Assembly (NCBI GenBank): GCA_014549065.1
Contig: JACDOX010000327.1
Span: forward strand, 282,306-346,305
Direction of reading: 5' to 3'
From: Cardinalis cardinalis
Lineage: Eukaryota > Chordata > Aves > Passeriformes > Cardinalidae
DNA length: 64,000 bases
How positions within the stretch are numbered: position 1 is the first letter of the stretch; each line of letters starts with the position of its first letter. This document shows, piece by piece, positions 40,101-44,360 of this stretch. The notes under the pieces are model-generated. The model searched no databases, was not told the origin of the DNA, and was given only the letters and a program-made list of their open reading frames with translations. The position numbers and the translations under genes are program-made.

Positions 40101-40804
40101 TTTCCACTTGAATGATTTTTACAAATTAAGGCTCAATTTGATTGCAAATGCAATTTTATTTTTCCTGCAGAAATGATCACTTTAGATACACACCCATAAA
40201 TGTACTTCAGATTTAAAATGTATTAGTACCTTGGTATTGATAAGTGAAAACAAACTCAGAGTTTAAAGACCATTTTAAAATAAAGTGCAATTAATCATAC
40301 CCAATCTATATGTGCAGGACTTAAACATCGAACNCTTGGCTTTGCAGGACTTACAAGGACGGATTCTAATGTTGCATCAAATCTACACTAGCTTTTCTCT
40401 TTCTTTGCCACTAAACCTGCATTTCCAGTCTGACTTATAACAGCAGTGNAGACATTCCAAGGGATACAGAATACCAGAATGATGCTTCTGTTTAACGCAG
40501 TAACTGAACCCCTTATATTCAGATTCTNAAACTGATACAAGAAATAGGCTATGGTGGCACTGGCTCCCATGCTACAGAAACAAACAGCCATGGTTGTNGC
40601 AGCAAGGCAGTAAGAGACAGCAGTTAACTCCACACACACTCTGAACTGACAAATTGCTGAAAACGAGGCAGGTACCTGTTCCTTCACAGAAGCTAGAATG
40701 GTCGTGGCAGTAGCCTCTGGTTCCATGCCTGGGCCTGTGGAAGTCTCCTGTGCTGTCTGCGGCAGCCCCTCCTCCACCATTGGGCTCTGCTCAGGGGCTG
40801 GCAT
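3070..40804 (-). CDS. PKP4: PKP4 (plakophilin-4 / p0071), whole coding span of 21 exons
   Basis: This is a p120-catenin family armadillo protein of adherens junctions and desmosomes. Family knowledge: it binds cadherin juxtamembrane tails through its ARM repeats, binds PDZ proteins such as Erbin through its C-terminus, and acts in RhoA signalling during cytokinesis. What is seen: joining 21 minus-strand exons (40676-40804, 30586-30698, 26720-26754, 22412-22543, 22066-22259, 20721-21276, 18848-19039, 17179-17389, 14678-14810, 13425-13638, 12317-12500, 11899-12016, 11235-11426, 10920-11093, 9955-10105, 7760-7955, 6922-7006, 6697-6814, 4579-4710, 3804-3877, 3070-3321) gives 3585 nt with all phases closing, for 1194 residues. 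The protein starts MPAPEQ, has a coiled coil near residues 44-75, a Ser/Pro-rich linker to about 520, ARM repeats at about 521-1003, and ends SPDSWV. Paralogues CTNND2 and ARVCF share the terminal DSWV, but the start MPAPEQ and the ending AEQYPGSPDSWV fit PKP4. Exon 1 (non-coding) is not in view. Confidence 0.96.
3319..3324 (-). promoter_or_regulatory. NAGNAG tandem acceptor before exon 22
   Basis: The minus strand reads TTTTACCAGCAGCATCAG. Two AG acceptors 3 nt apart give RRLQ-QHQQL or RRLQ-HQQL, so one Gln is optional. Confidence 0.75.
3322..3803 (-). other. Intron 21 (482 nt)
   Basis: Ordinary GT-AG intron. I see no repeat, RNA or further exon in it. Confidence 0.85.
3804..3877 (-). CDS. 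PKP4: PKP4 exon 21: C-terminal tail, residues 1087-1111
   Basis: Encodes (G)SSKASPIYISSYPSPARE, then QNRRLQ. The acceptor is TTCTCCCAG|GT and the donor is CTGCAG|GTGAGC. The exon is 74 nt, from phase 1 to phase 0. N at 3864 is the third base of GCx (Ala whatever the base). Its peptide SPIYISSY-SPAREQNRRLQ matches human PKP4. Confidence 0.94.
3878..4578 (-). other. Intron 20 (701 nt)
   Basis: Ordinary GT-AG intron, with an AT-rich stretch around 4190-4330. Nothing else recognised. Confidence 0.85.
4579..4710 (-). CDS. PKP4: PKP4 exon 20: C-terminal tail, residues 1043-1087
   Basis: Encodes (V)GSTSSSPALLGIREPRSE, YDRTHPSMQYYSSQGDVIAH and KDIYTG. The acceptor is TTCCGTCAG|TT and the donor is CACTG|GTAAGA. 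The 132-nt exon is phase 1 at both ends, so it could be skipped without changing frame. Confidence 0.94.
4711..6696 (-). other. Intron 19 (1986 nt)
   Basis: GT-AG intron. A 62-codon open frame at 5783-5968 (minus) has no counterpart in PKP4 and no need in the phase-complete model. No repeat recognised. Confidence 0.8.
6697..6814 (-). CDS. PKP4: PKP4 exon 19: start of C-terminal tail, residues 1004-1043
   Basis: Encodes x-GWNQSHFITPVSTLERER, then FKSHPSLSTANQQMSPVMQS. N at 6812 is the third base of the first codon GAx, Asp in the family. The acceptor is TCCATAG|GA and the donor is GTCAG|GTCAGT. The exon is 118 nt, from phase 0 to phase 1. It is easy to overlook because the N and the neighbouring introns mask the open frame, but the peptide matches PKP4 well. 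Confidence 0.94.
6922..7006 (-). CDS. PKP4: PKP4 exon 18: last ARM helix, residues 975-1003
   Basis: Encodes (R)SSLKVVKAAAQVLNTLWQ, then YRDLRSIYKK. This closing helix (AAAQVLNTLWQYRDLR) is among the most conserved in the p120 family. The acceptor is CCTCAG|G and the donor is AAAAG|GTAAAT. The exon is 85 nt, from phase 2 to phase 0. The intron that follows is only 107 nt. Confidence 0.95.
7007..7759 (-). other. Intron 17 (753 nt), GC-AG
   Basis: Begins with GC instead of GT. The part near exon 18 (about 7080-7330) is GC-rich. No repeat recognised. Confidence 0.85.
7758..7759 (-). promoter_or_regulatory. GC splice donor of intron 17
   Basis: The minus strand reads GACAG|GCAAGTAGG. Apart from the C, it is a perfect consensus donor, which is the hallmark of GC-AG introns. 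It pairs with the CCTCAG acceptor at 7007-7008 and gives GDR-SSLKVV in frame. Confidence 0.88.
7760..7955 (-). CDS. PKP4: PKP4 exon 17: ARM repeat 8, residues 910-975
   Basis: Encodes (G)KYAMRDLVNRLPGGSGPS, ILSDETVAAICCALHEVTSK and NMENAKALADTGGIEKLVNI, then TKGRGDR. The acceptor is TTTCCAG|GC. The donor is GACAG|GCAAGT, a GC donor at 7758-7759. The nearby GT at 7754-7755 would leave phase 0 and put the next exon out of frame. The exon is 196 nt, from phase 1 to phase 2. Confidence 0.94.
7956..9954 (-). other. Intron 16 (1999 nt)
   Basis: Ordinary GT-AG intron. Nothing recognised beyond unique-looking sequence. Confidence 0.85.
9955..10105 (-). CDS. PKP4: PKP4 exon 16: ARM repeat 7, residues 860-910
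   Basis: Encodes FAAYIRAAVRKEKGLPILVE, LLRMDNDRVVSSVATALRNM and ALDVRNKELIG. The acceptor chosen is GTGTCAG|TTT, which preserves phase 0 after exon 15 and gives WK-FAAYIR as in PKP4. A second AG 7 nt further in would break the frame. The donor is ATTG|GTACGT. The exon is 151 nt, from phase 0 to phase 1. Confidence 0.96.
10106..10919 (-). other. Intron 15 (814 nt)
   Basis: Ordinary GT-AG intron. No feature recognised. Confidence 0.85.
10920..11093 (-). CDS. PKP4: PKP4 exon 15: ARM repeat 6, residues 802-859
   Basis: Encodes WDGVGPIPGFSKSPKGVEML, WHPSVVKPYLTLLAESSNPA and TLEGSAGSLQNLSAGNWK. WHPS-VKPYL-LL and LEGSAGSLQNL are p120-family signatures. The acceptor is TTTCTCAG|TGG and the donor is GGAAG|GTAAGG. 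The exon is 174 nt, phase 0 at both ends. Confidence 0.96.
11235..11426 (-). CDS. PKP4: PKP4 exon 14: ARM repeat and poly-Lys insertion, residues 738-801
   Basis: Encodes TVENCVCTLRNLSYRLELEV, PQARLLGINELDDLLGKESP and SKDSEPSCWG, then eight lysines, then TSQEDQ. The Lys run lies in the long loop that p120-family ARM domains insert between repeats 5 and 6, a basic patch proposed as an NLS or lipid-binding site. Its coding strand contains ten consecutive A. The acceptor is GGTTCAG|ACA and the donor is TCAG|GTTTGT. The exon is 192 nt, phase 0 at both ends. Confidence 0.96.
11427..11898 (-). other. Intron 13 (472 nt)
   Basis: Ordinary GT-AG intron. No feature recognised. Confidence 0.85.
11899..12016 (-). 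CDS. PKP4: PKP4 exon 13: ARM repeat 5, residues 698-737
   Basis: Encodes (R)NLSSAGEEARKQMRSCEG, then LVDSLLYVIHTCVNTSDYDS, then K. It is a standard ARM helix set with the hydrophobic pattern LVDSLLYVI. The acceptor is CTTTCAG|G and the donor is GCAAG|GTGTGT. The exon is 118 nt, from phase 2 to phase 0. Confidence 0.96.
12017..12316 (-). other. Intron 12 (300 nt)
   Basis: Short GT-AG intron, AT-rich. No feature recognised. Confidence 0.85.
12317..12500 (-). CDS. PKP4: PKP4 exon 12: ARM repeats 3-4, residues 637-698
   Basis: Encodes (G)VLWNLSSCDAVKMTIIRD, ALSTLTNTVIVPHSGWNSSS and FDDDHKIKFQTSLVLRNTTG, then CLR. VLWNLSSCD is the conserved third ARM helix. The FDDDHKIK segment belongs to the interrepeat insertion. 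The acceptor is TCTAAG|GG (AAG type) and the donor is TGAG|GTATTT. The exon is 184 nt, from phase 1 to phase 2. Confidence 0.96.
12501..13424 (-). other. Intron 11 (924 nt)
   Basis: GT-AG donor side with an AAG acceptor. No repeat or RNA recognised. Confidence 0.85.
13425..13638 (-). CDS. PKP4: PKP4 exon 11: ARM repeats 2-3, residues 566-637
   Basis: Encodes VCRLGGIKHLVDLLDHRVLE, then VQKNACGALRNLVYGKSTDE, then NKIAMKNVGGIPALLRLLRK and SVDA-x-VKELVTG. These are classic ARM motifs (GGI.HLVDLL, KNACGALRNL, GGIPALLRLL). N at 13444 is the third base of a GAx codon, Glu in the family. The acceptor is TTTCCAG|GTC and the donor is GACAG|GTAAGC. The exon is 214 nt, from phase 0 to phase 1. Confidence 0.96.
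13639..14677 (-). other. Intron 10 (1039 nt)
   Basis: Ordinary GT-AG intron. Several isolated Ns cluster between 14281 and 14640, the densest cluster outside the minisatellite. Confidence 0.8.
14678..14810 (-). CDS. PKP4: PKP4 exon 10: first ARM repeat, residues 521-565
   Basis: Encodes (R)EFAWRDPELPEVIHMLQH, QFPSVQANAAAYLQHLCF and GDNKVKTE. This is the conserved start of the p120-family ARM domain: WRDPELPEVI is helix 1 and NAAAYLQHL is helix 3. The acceptor is a less usual AAG (CACTGAAG|G) and the donor is AGAG|GTAGGT. The exon is 133 nt, from phase 2 to phase 0. Confidence 0.96.
15512..15640. repeat. A/C-rich simple tract with (CCAA)n
   Basis: Nearly pure A and C on the plus strand, with CAAT, CAAA and then CCAA tetranucleotides (about 15571-15596). 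On the transcript strand this reads as repeated TTGG, a possible weak two-layer G-quadruplex. Edges are approximate. Confidence 0.75.
17177..17178 (-). promoter_or_regulatory. GC splice donor of intron 9
   Basis: The minus strand reads CCCCAG|GCAAGTCCC. It pairs with the AAG acceptor at 14811-14812 and gives KDPR-EFAWRDPEL in frame. The context is the same eight-base AG|GCAAGT seen at intron 17. Confidence 0.87.
17179..17389 (-). CDS. PKP4: PKP4 exon 9: linker up to the ARM domain, residues 451-521
   Basis: Encodes (G)MGNLQRSSSQRSTLTYQRN, then an Ala/Pro/Leu-rich run (GLPSAAALAEPLRAVPFRLP), then DGGTTRSPSIDSIHKDPR. Both ends match PKP4, while the middle is much more GC-driven than the human protein as I remember it. 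The acceptor is TCCTAG|GC. The donor must be CCCCAG|GCAAGT (a GC donor at 17177-17178): the neighbouring GT at 17173-17174 leaves phase 0, whereas the next exon needs phase 2. The exon is 211 nt, from phase 1 to phase 2. Confidence 0.92.
17390..18847 (-). other. Intron 8 (1458 nt)
   Basis: Ordinary GT-AG intron, AT-rich in the middle and GC-rich next to exon 8. No repeat recognised. Confidence 0.85.
18848..19039 (-). CDS. PKP4: PKP4 exon 8: linker, residues 387-451
   Basis: Encodes (G)LRSSYASQHSQLGQELRS, AVSPDMHITPIYEGRTFYSP and VY-x-SPNHGTVELHHGSQAAL, then FRSGSG. The acceptor is GGTTGCAG|GC and the donor is CTCCG|GTGGGT. The 192-nt exon is phase 1 at both ends. N at 18916 lies in codon CxC, where family memory predicts Arg (CGC). 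A C/T heterozygous CpG would explain it. Codon use is GC-rich at third positions. Confidence 0.95.
19040..20720 (-). other. Intron 7 (1681 nt)
   Basis: Ordinary GT-AG intron, AT-rich. It contrasts sharply with the GC-rich exons 7 and 8 at its ends. No repeat recognised. Confidence 0.85.
20721..21276 (-). CDS. PKP4: PKP4 exon 7: Ser/Pro-rich linker, residues 202-387
   Basis: This is the largest coding exon (556 nt, phase 0 to 1). It encodes a basic, Ser/Pro-rich linker with recurring S-P sites: AQSPSY, SMSPSRGS, YGSPGV, AGSPYG, PASPAAVRR, VGSPLALTD, VGSPSQ, SSSPKRSG. It ends QQYDIYERMVPPRPDSLTG. SP-rich, phosphorylatable linkers between coiled coil and ARM repeats are typical of p120-family proteins. 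The acceptor is TTCCAACAG|CCT and the donor is ACAG|GTGAGT. Ns at 20823 and 21254 fall in codons for Leu (xTG) and A-x-C (Asn or Ser). The centre (about 20950-21200) is strongly GC-rich with many CpGs, unlike the ARM exons. Confidence 0.95.
21277..22065 (-). other. Intron 6 (789 nt)
   Basis: Ordinary GT-AG intron. No feature recognised. Confidence 0.85.
22066..22259 (-). CDS. PKP4: PKP4 exon 6: head domain, residues 137-201
   Basis: Encodes (G)SVGNSRSSTQMNSYSDSGYQ, then EISSFHNSQNLTKAELRQQH and on to SRAEGQTSVQ. The region is polar and disordered, rich in Ser and Gln. The acceptor used here is TTTACAG|GG. A second in-frame acceptor, CTGTAG|GT, is 9 nt further into the exon. The donor is CCAG|GTACTC. 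The exon is 194 nt, from phase 1 to phase 0. Intron 5 before it is only 152 nt. Confidence 0.92.
22412..22543 (-). CDS. PKP4: PKP4 exon 5: head domain, residues 93-137
   Basis: Encodes D-PP-x-TSVSKPQVSEGVHTNAYD, then IRTEAEQGTLYSPEQTSLHESEG. The acceptor is TTTCAG|AT. The 132-nt exon is phase 1 at both ends. The donor giving the family sequence HESEGS-GNS is GAGG|GTCTGT, which is weak. A stronger GAAA|GTGAGG donor lies 6 nt upstream (see finding). An N at 22535 makes one codon ambiguous (xCC). Confidence 0.92.
23236..23455 (-). mobile_element. CR1 LINE, truncated 3' fragment
   Basis: The plus strand reads GTTTGGGTTGGAAAAGCCCT, then ATGGAGCCCAGCTGTTCC, CTTTTAAATCCCTCCAGGGA and TTTCTCCTAATATCCAAGCT. 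These are characteristic antisense CR1 3' segments of bird genomes, so the element's sense strand is minus, the same as PKP4. It is about 220 bp, 5'-truncated as most CR1 copies are, and no coding capacity remains. The family assignment is from memory of CR1 consensus sequences. Confidence 0.85.
23896..23954. repeat. 24-bp imperfect local duplication
   Basis: GATTTAATAAGAAGTGTTAC and the following TACA occur at 23896 and again at 23931. An extra GATTTAATAA lies between them. Confidence 0.9.
25063..25165. repeat. 103-bp pure purine (GA/GAAA)n tract
   Basis: Only G and A on the plus strand, with alternating GA and GAAA units. The transcript strand carries the complementary CT/CTTT tract. Mirror-symmetric purine tracts like this can form triplex (H-) DNA, and pyrimidine tracts can bind PTB-type splicing repressors. 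Neither effect is shown here. Confidence 0.95.
26281..26330. repeat. Poly(A)-led A/C tract
   Basis: A run of about 17 A followed by A/C-only sequence (CAAAACCAAAAACCAAAAA). It could be a decayed poly(A) tail of a retrocopy, but I see no element body next to it. Confidence 0.7.
26720..26754 (-). CDS. PKP4: PKP4 exon 4: 35-nt mini-exon, residues 81-93
   Basis: Encodes (S)STEKSFPWRSS(D). The acceptor is TTCTACAG|C and the donor is CCTCAG|GTATTA. The exon goes from phase 2 to phase 1. At 35 nt it is the smallest exon of the gene and sits between introns of 3.8 and 4.2 kb. It is needed to keep frame between exons 3 and 5, because skipping it shifts the frame (35 is not a multiple of 3). The peptide matches human PKP4 as I recall it (SSTEKSFPWRST), which makes the call firm despite the size. 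Confidence 0.92.
26755..30585 (-). other. Intron 3 (3831 nt)
   Basis: Contains a T/G-rich tract at about 28850-28985 and a GC-rich patch with (CAG)9 at 29755-29900. No other feature recognised. Confidence 0.8.
29804..29830. repeat. (CAG)9 trinucleotide repeat
   Basis: Nine uninterrupted CAG units on the plus strand, (CTG)9 in the PKP4 transcript. It sits inside a roughly 140-bp GC-rich patch with several CpGs (29755-29900) in an otherwise AT-rich intron. Confidence 0.95.
30586..30698 (-). CDS. PKP4: PKP4 exon 3: N-terminal coiled coil, residues 44-81
   Basis: Encodes ELQFQRLTRELEVERQIVA and continues NQLERCRLGAESPSIAST. The first two thirds show the hydrophobic heptad pattern of the p120-family N-terminal coiled coil (L, F, L, L, V, I, L positions). 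The acceptor is ATTTCAG|GAG and the donor is ACAAG|GTACAG. The exon is 113 nt, going from phase 0 to phase 2. It is isolated by a 10-kb intron upstream and a 3.8-kb intron downstream. Confidence 0.95.
37165..37262. repeat. A/C-rich low-complexity tract
   Basis: Mostly A and C on the plus strand (AAAAAATAAAAAACGAACC and similar), about 100 bp before the CR1 copy. Edges are approximate. Confidence 0.6.
37370..38105 (-). mobile_element. CR1 LINE fragment, about 735 bp, internally expanded
   Basis: The plus strand opens with AGAATCACAGAATCCCTGAG, the reverse complement of the CR1 terminal ATTCTGTGATTCT repeat. It then shows diverged CR1 antisense blocks: GGGAAAAGCCCTCCCAGCCC, CCTTGCCTGGACACACTCCA, GAGGGACACAAAACTGCCCC, GGCTTTCTTGCCCACCTGG. 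The sense strand is therefore minus, with the 3' end at 37370. It resembles passerine-type CR1 from memory. A 96-bp internal block is duplicated with extra 31-bp units (see next feature). No intact reading frame. Confidence 0.82.
37724..37977. repeat. Nested tandem duplication inside the CR1 copy
   Basis: The block beginning GCCCCTGCCCGGCTCCCTCA starts at 37724, 37820, 37851 and 37882, spacings of 96, 31 and 31. The 65-bp remainder (CAGGCCTGTTCCCTTGCC and onward) occurs after the first and last copies, 158 bp apart, nearly identical. So a 96-bp segment is present twice, with two extra 31-bp units between. Confidence 0.93.
39298..39377. repeat. Two-copy 41-bp tandem repeat
   Basis: CCTGCAGAGC starts at 39301 and 39342, and ACACTGCCACTGCAGCT follows each. 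The surrounding patch (39200-39400) is GC-rich. Confidence 0.88.
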
Positions 40805-40809
40805 TTTGC
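40676..40809 (-). CDS. PKP4: PKP4 exon 2: start codon, residues 1-43
   Basis: The ATG is at 40802-40804 (minus strand) with A at -3, a fair Kozak context. It encodes MPAPEQSPMVEEG and onward, ending in ASVKEQ. A pyrimidine-rich acceptor ending TTATTGCAG precedes the exon, leaving only five UTR nucleotides before the ATG. At least one further 5' UTR exon must therefore lie upstream. The donor is CAG|GTACCT and the exon ends in phase 0. The stretch GMEPEATATTILASVKEQ leads into the coiled coil of the next exon, as in human PKP4. The start is chosen because it matches the family N-terminus and no in-frame alternative exists within the exon upstream. Confidence 0.95.
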
Positions 40810-42612
40810 CTGCAATAACAAGATTTTAATATAGTTTACATTTTCAGCCAGTGATGTTTAAAATCCAAGTTTTCAGGATTATGAATTATATTCATTTTTT
40901 TCTAGAAGCTTTCCAAACTTAACTAAATTAGNAGAGAACTTTGCATTGCTCAATCTATGTTGTGTGACTGTGTTTCACTTTCACAAATGGAGACCAGAAT
41001 CACCTACACAACTCAAGGGTTAGGCAGGAGCAAGCACGCTGCATGATGCTTCAAGATTATTTTAAAAAACTGTTTTGTGGTGGTCAATAAAACTGGCACA
41101 ATTCAAGATGCATGAAAAATACTAGTGTTAACTATTAAGCACACCAAGGATCAGTACGAGTTTACCACATGCAGTTTTCAGCACAGAAGAATGACACATA
41201 ACAGCAGAATGCTCTGCTGGTCAGGAACAAACTATGGAAGACACTAATTATGGCAATAAAAGCTTAATGGGAGCAATGNTTCTAATGCTCTTTTTGCAAA
41301 AGAGGAAATTAAAATGCTGAAGTTAAAGCAATTGCCCCAGGCTATGGATAGTGTGGAAAGGACTGACAGGATTAGTGTCCAATAATCCCAAGTTGTGTTA
41401 TTGCAGAGGCAGCACACTAAGAACTCCAATCCATGGAAAAGAGCAATTAATTTGTTCAATTATCAAATTCACTATTAACCATTACTACAGAGATAGTTAC
41501 GAAGTGTGTTTAACGCTTTGAAAACAGCAAGTAAGTGGCATTCACAAAGCTGCTACAGATACCACACTTTAATTTACTTCAGAAAATAAAGCTTGTGAGG
41601 TCTAATGTTAGAAGTAATTCATATTTCATTTTAGATTTTCAGAACAAACTCACCCAATATTCCTAGGGCAGACAAACAGGGACAGATTCCTTCCCCATTC
41701 CATTCATTACCAAAGGGTGAGGAGATGCTTAGGCTGCAAATGGGCTCCAAGGCCAGGAACGGACCCATGAGACTCCTCAGTGTGGAGCTGTATCAGCCAT
41801 GAGCACCTGAATGAGCACAGGGCAATGCACAGGATCAGGGCACACCTGTGCTGCAGAGCTGCATGTTTCTGACAGGGTTGAAAGGGGACCTGAGTTGACC
41901 CTGGANGGATGTCTCCTGGGATTGCTAGCCTCTTGTGAGGTTTCTCCCTCACCCTGAATGCAGAGCCCAGGCAAAGGCAAAGCCCTGCNCTGTCAGAGGA
42001 GCCCTGTGCTGCTAATGGAGAGGTGAGGTGGTGGTGTAAAAACAAGTGGTTTCGTTCTATTTACAGCAGCATATGGGCTGTGAGAGGAATGGCTCCTCCT
42101 TGGGCCNGTGAGTTCTTCTGGCACTAGCACAGGGTCTTTATTAACCACTCTGTTCCAGTCTGCTAAAAGAGCTCATGACATGGTACATGTGCAGTTTCAC
42201 ATCAGCCACTGAGGGATTCAAAGAGTTTTTGGGGAAACTCAGGTGAGATGAGTGATGAGAGGTTGTGGAGCAGTCTTGGGGGCAACCTGTGGTGCAGAAG
42301 CCTGGTCACCCACCAGTTTCCACTACTGCAAATGGAGAAAGAAAAGCTGCTTCCCAAACACATCAGAGAAGGAGCATAACTCAGCATGGCAGGACTTTTC
42401 CCCTCAGCACCTTGCAGGTAAAGCACAGGGAGGCTGCCCTATACATACCCTGAAATGAGCCTGTATGAACAGCCCATTCTTACCATACATCTACACCACA
42501 CTTNTCTTCTGGAACAAGGCAAAAGAAACTGCAGAAAGGTTTCTGCTGTCAGGACTGCACAAGGACACCTGAACACCAAGAGCCACTCTGCTGCCTTCTC
42601 CCCTCCCNAAAG

Positions 42613-43087
42613 ACATGGTGCTCCCCTTGCCTTCTCTCTCCACACAGACATGGCGCTCCCCCCCACCTTCTCTCCCCTTGCCTTCTCTCCCCACAGACAT
42701 GGCGCTCCACTCGCTTTCTCCCCTTCCCACAGACATGGTGCTCCCCTTGCCTTCTCTCTCCACACAGACATGGCGCTCCCCCCCACCTTCTCTCCCCACA
42801 GACATGGCGCTCCACTCGCCTTCTCCCCTTCCCACAGACATGGCGCTCCCTTCGCCTTCTCTCCCCACACAGACATGGCGCTCCCCTCGCCTTCCCTCCC
42901 CACANAGACATGGCGCTCCTCCCACCTTCTCTCCCCTTGCCTTCTCTCCCCACAGACATGGCNCTCCCNTCNCCTTCTCTCCCCACAGACATGGCGCTCC
43001 CCTCGCCTTCTCTCCCCACAGACATGGCGCTCCCCTCGCCTTCTCCCCTCCCCACAGACGCGGGTCTCCCCTCACACAGACATGGCA
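42613..43087. repeat. Minisatellite A: about 13 units of 33-36 bp with 120-bp higher order
   Basis: The plus-strand unit is ACATGGCGCTCCCCTCGCCT followed by TCTCTCCCCACAG. Two units are longer (48-49 bp) because TTCTCTCCCCTTGCC is inserted. A three-unit block starting GACATGGTGCTCCCCTTGCC at 42612 recurs at 42732, a 120-bp higher-order period. Because most units are 33 or 36 bp, reading frames stay open for over 200 codons on both strands. These are repeat artefacts, not genes. Several Ns cluster at 42905-42972. Confidence 0.95.
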
Positions 43088-43139
43088 CTGTGAGGACCAC
43101 GCCACGGTGTCCTCCTCATGGCCAAGCCCCACGGCGCAC

Positions 43140-44360
43140 AGTGAGCATTCCCTCCTGCCCCACGGTGAGCATTCCCTCCTGTCCCACGGTGAGCGTTCAT
43201 TCCCTCCTGCCCCGTGGTGAGCGTTCATTCCCTCCTGCCCCNNNNNNNNNNNNNNNNNNNNNNNNNNNNNNNNNNNNNNNNNNNNNNNNNNNNNNNNNNN
43301 NNNNNNNNNNNNNNNNNNNNNNNNNNNNNNNNNNNNNNNNNNNNNNNNNNNNNNNNNNNNNNNNNNNNNNNNNNNNNNNNNNNNNNNNNNNNNNNNNNNN
43401 NNNNNNNNNNNNNNNNNNNNNNNNNNNNNNNNNNNNNNNNNNNNNNNNNNNNNNNNNNNNNNNNNNNNNNNNNNNNNNNNNNNNNNNNNNNNNNNNNNNN
43501 NNNNNNNNNNNNNNNNNNNNNNNNNNNNNNNNNNNNNNNNNNNNNNNNNNNNNNNNNNNNNNNNNNNNNNNNNNNNNNNNNNNNNNNNNNNNNNNNNNNN
43601 NNNNNNNNNNNNNNNNNNNNNNNNNNNNNNNNNNNNNNNNNNNNNNNNNNNNNNNNNNNNNNNNNNNNNNNNNNNNNNNNNNNNNNNNNNNNNNNNNNNN
43701 NNNNNNNNNNNNNNNNNNNNNNNNNNNNNNNNNNNNNNNNNNNNNNNNNNNNNNNNNNNNNNNNNNNNNNNNNNNNNNNNNNNNNNNNNNNNNNNNNNNN
43801 NNNNNNNNNNNNNNNNNNNNNNNNNNNNNNNNNNNNNNNNNNNNNNNNNNNNNNNNNNNNNNNNNNNNNNNNNNNNNNNNNNNNNNNNNNNNNNNNNNNN
43901 NNNNNNNNNNNNNNNNNNNNNNNNNNNNNNNNNNNNNNNNNNNNNNNNNNNNNNNNNNNNNNNNNNNNNNNNNNNNNNTCATTCCCTCCTGTCCCATAGT
44001 GAGCGTTCATTCCCTCCTGTCCCATAGTGAGCGTTCATTCCCTCCTGCCCCATGGTGAGCGTTCATTCCCTCCTGCCCCGTGGTGAGCGTTCATTCCCTC
44101 CTGGCCCATAGTAATCGTTCATTCCATCCTGTCCCACGGTGAGTGCTCATTCCCTCCTGGCCCACGGTGAGCGTTCATTCCCTCCTGCCCCACGGTGAGC
44201 GTTCATTCCCTCCTGTCCCGCGGTGAGCGTTCATTCCCTCCTGTCCCGCGGTGAGCGTTCATTCCCTCCTGGCCCATAGTAATCGTTCATTCCATCCTGT
44301 CCCACGGTGAGCGTTCATTCCCTCCTGCCCCACGGTGAGCGTTCATTCCCTCCTGTCCCA
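43140..44360. repeat. Minisatellite B: 28-bp unit with 168-bp higher order, broken by gap
   Basis: The plus-strand unit is CATTCCCTCCTGTCCCACGG followed by TGAGCGTT (28 bp). About 3-4 units are visible before the gap and 13-14 after it. The first left-hand units lack the CGTT (24 bp). The variant CTGGCCCATAGTAATCG occurs at 44101 and 44269, exactly 168 bp or six units apart. Confidence 0.95.
43242..43978. other. Assembly gap, 737 N, inside minisatellite B
   Basis: The N run lies wholly within the 28-bp array, so the missing sequence is almost certainly more of the same repeat and its true copy number is unknown. Confidence 0.97.

Larger units (their letters stand above)
30699..40675 (-). other. 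Intron 2 (9977 nt)
   Basis: Holds an A/C-rich tract (37165-37262), a CR1 copy with an internal tandem expansion (37370-38105) and a 41-bp duplication (39298-39377). Other stretches look unique and AT-rich. No extra coding exon is required between exons 2 and 3. Confidence 0.8.

Noticed and set aside
3070..40804. Gene could be CTNND2 or ARVCF, since all three end in DSWV
   Set aside because: The N-terminus MPAPEQ, the FAAYIRAAVRKEK segment, the tail AEQYPGSPDSWV and the 1194-residue length fit PKP4 best.
42455..43093. Plus-strand open frame of over 200 codons (and counterparts in other frames and on the minus strand)
   Set aside because: It is made of the 33-36 bp minisatellite, whose unit length keeps several frames open on both strands at once. 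No domain, splice context or composition supports a protein.
42910..44058. Open frames of 260-380 codons crossing the N gap
   Set aside because: Most of the length is undefined N and the rest is tandem repeat, so there is no real coding evidence.
43140..44360. Regular 28-bp repeats resembling a CRISPR array
   Set aside because: Repeats are head-to-tail with no unique spacers, and the DNA is a vertebrate intron. It is an ordinary minisatellite.
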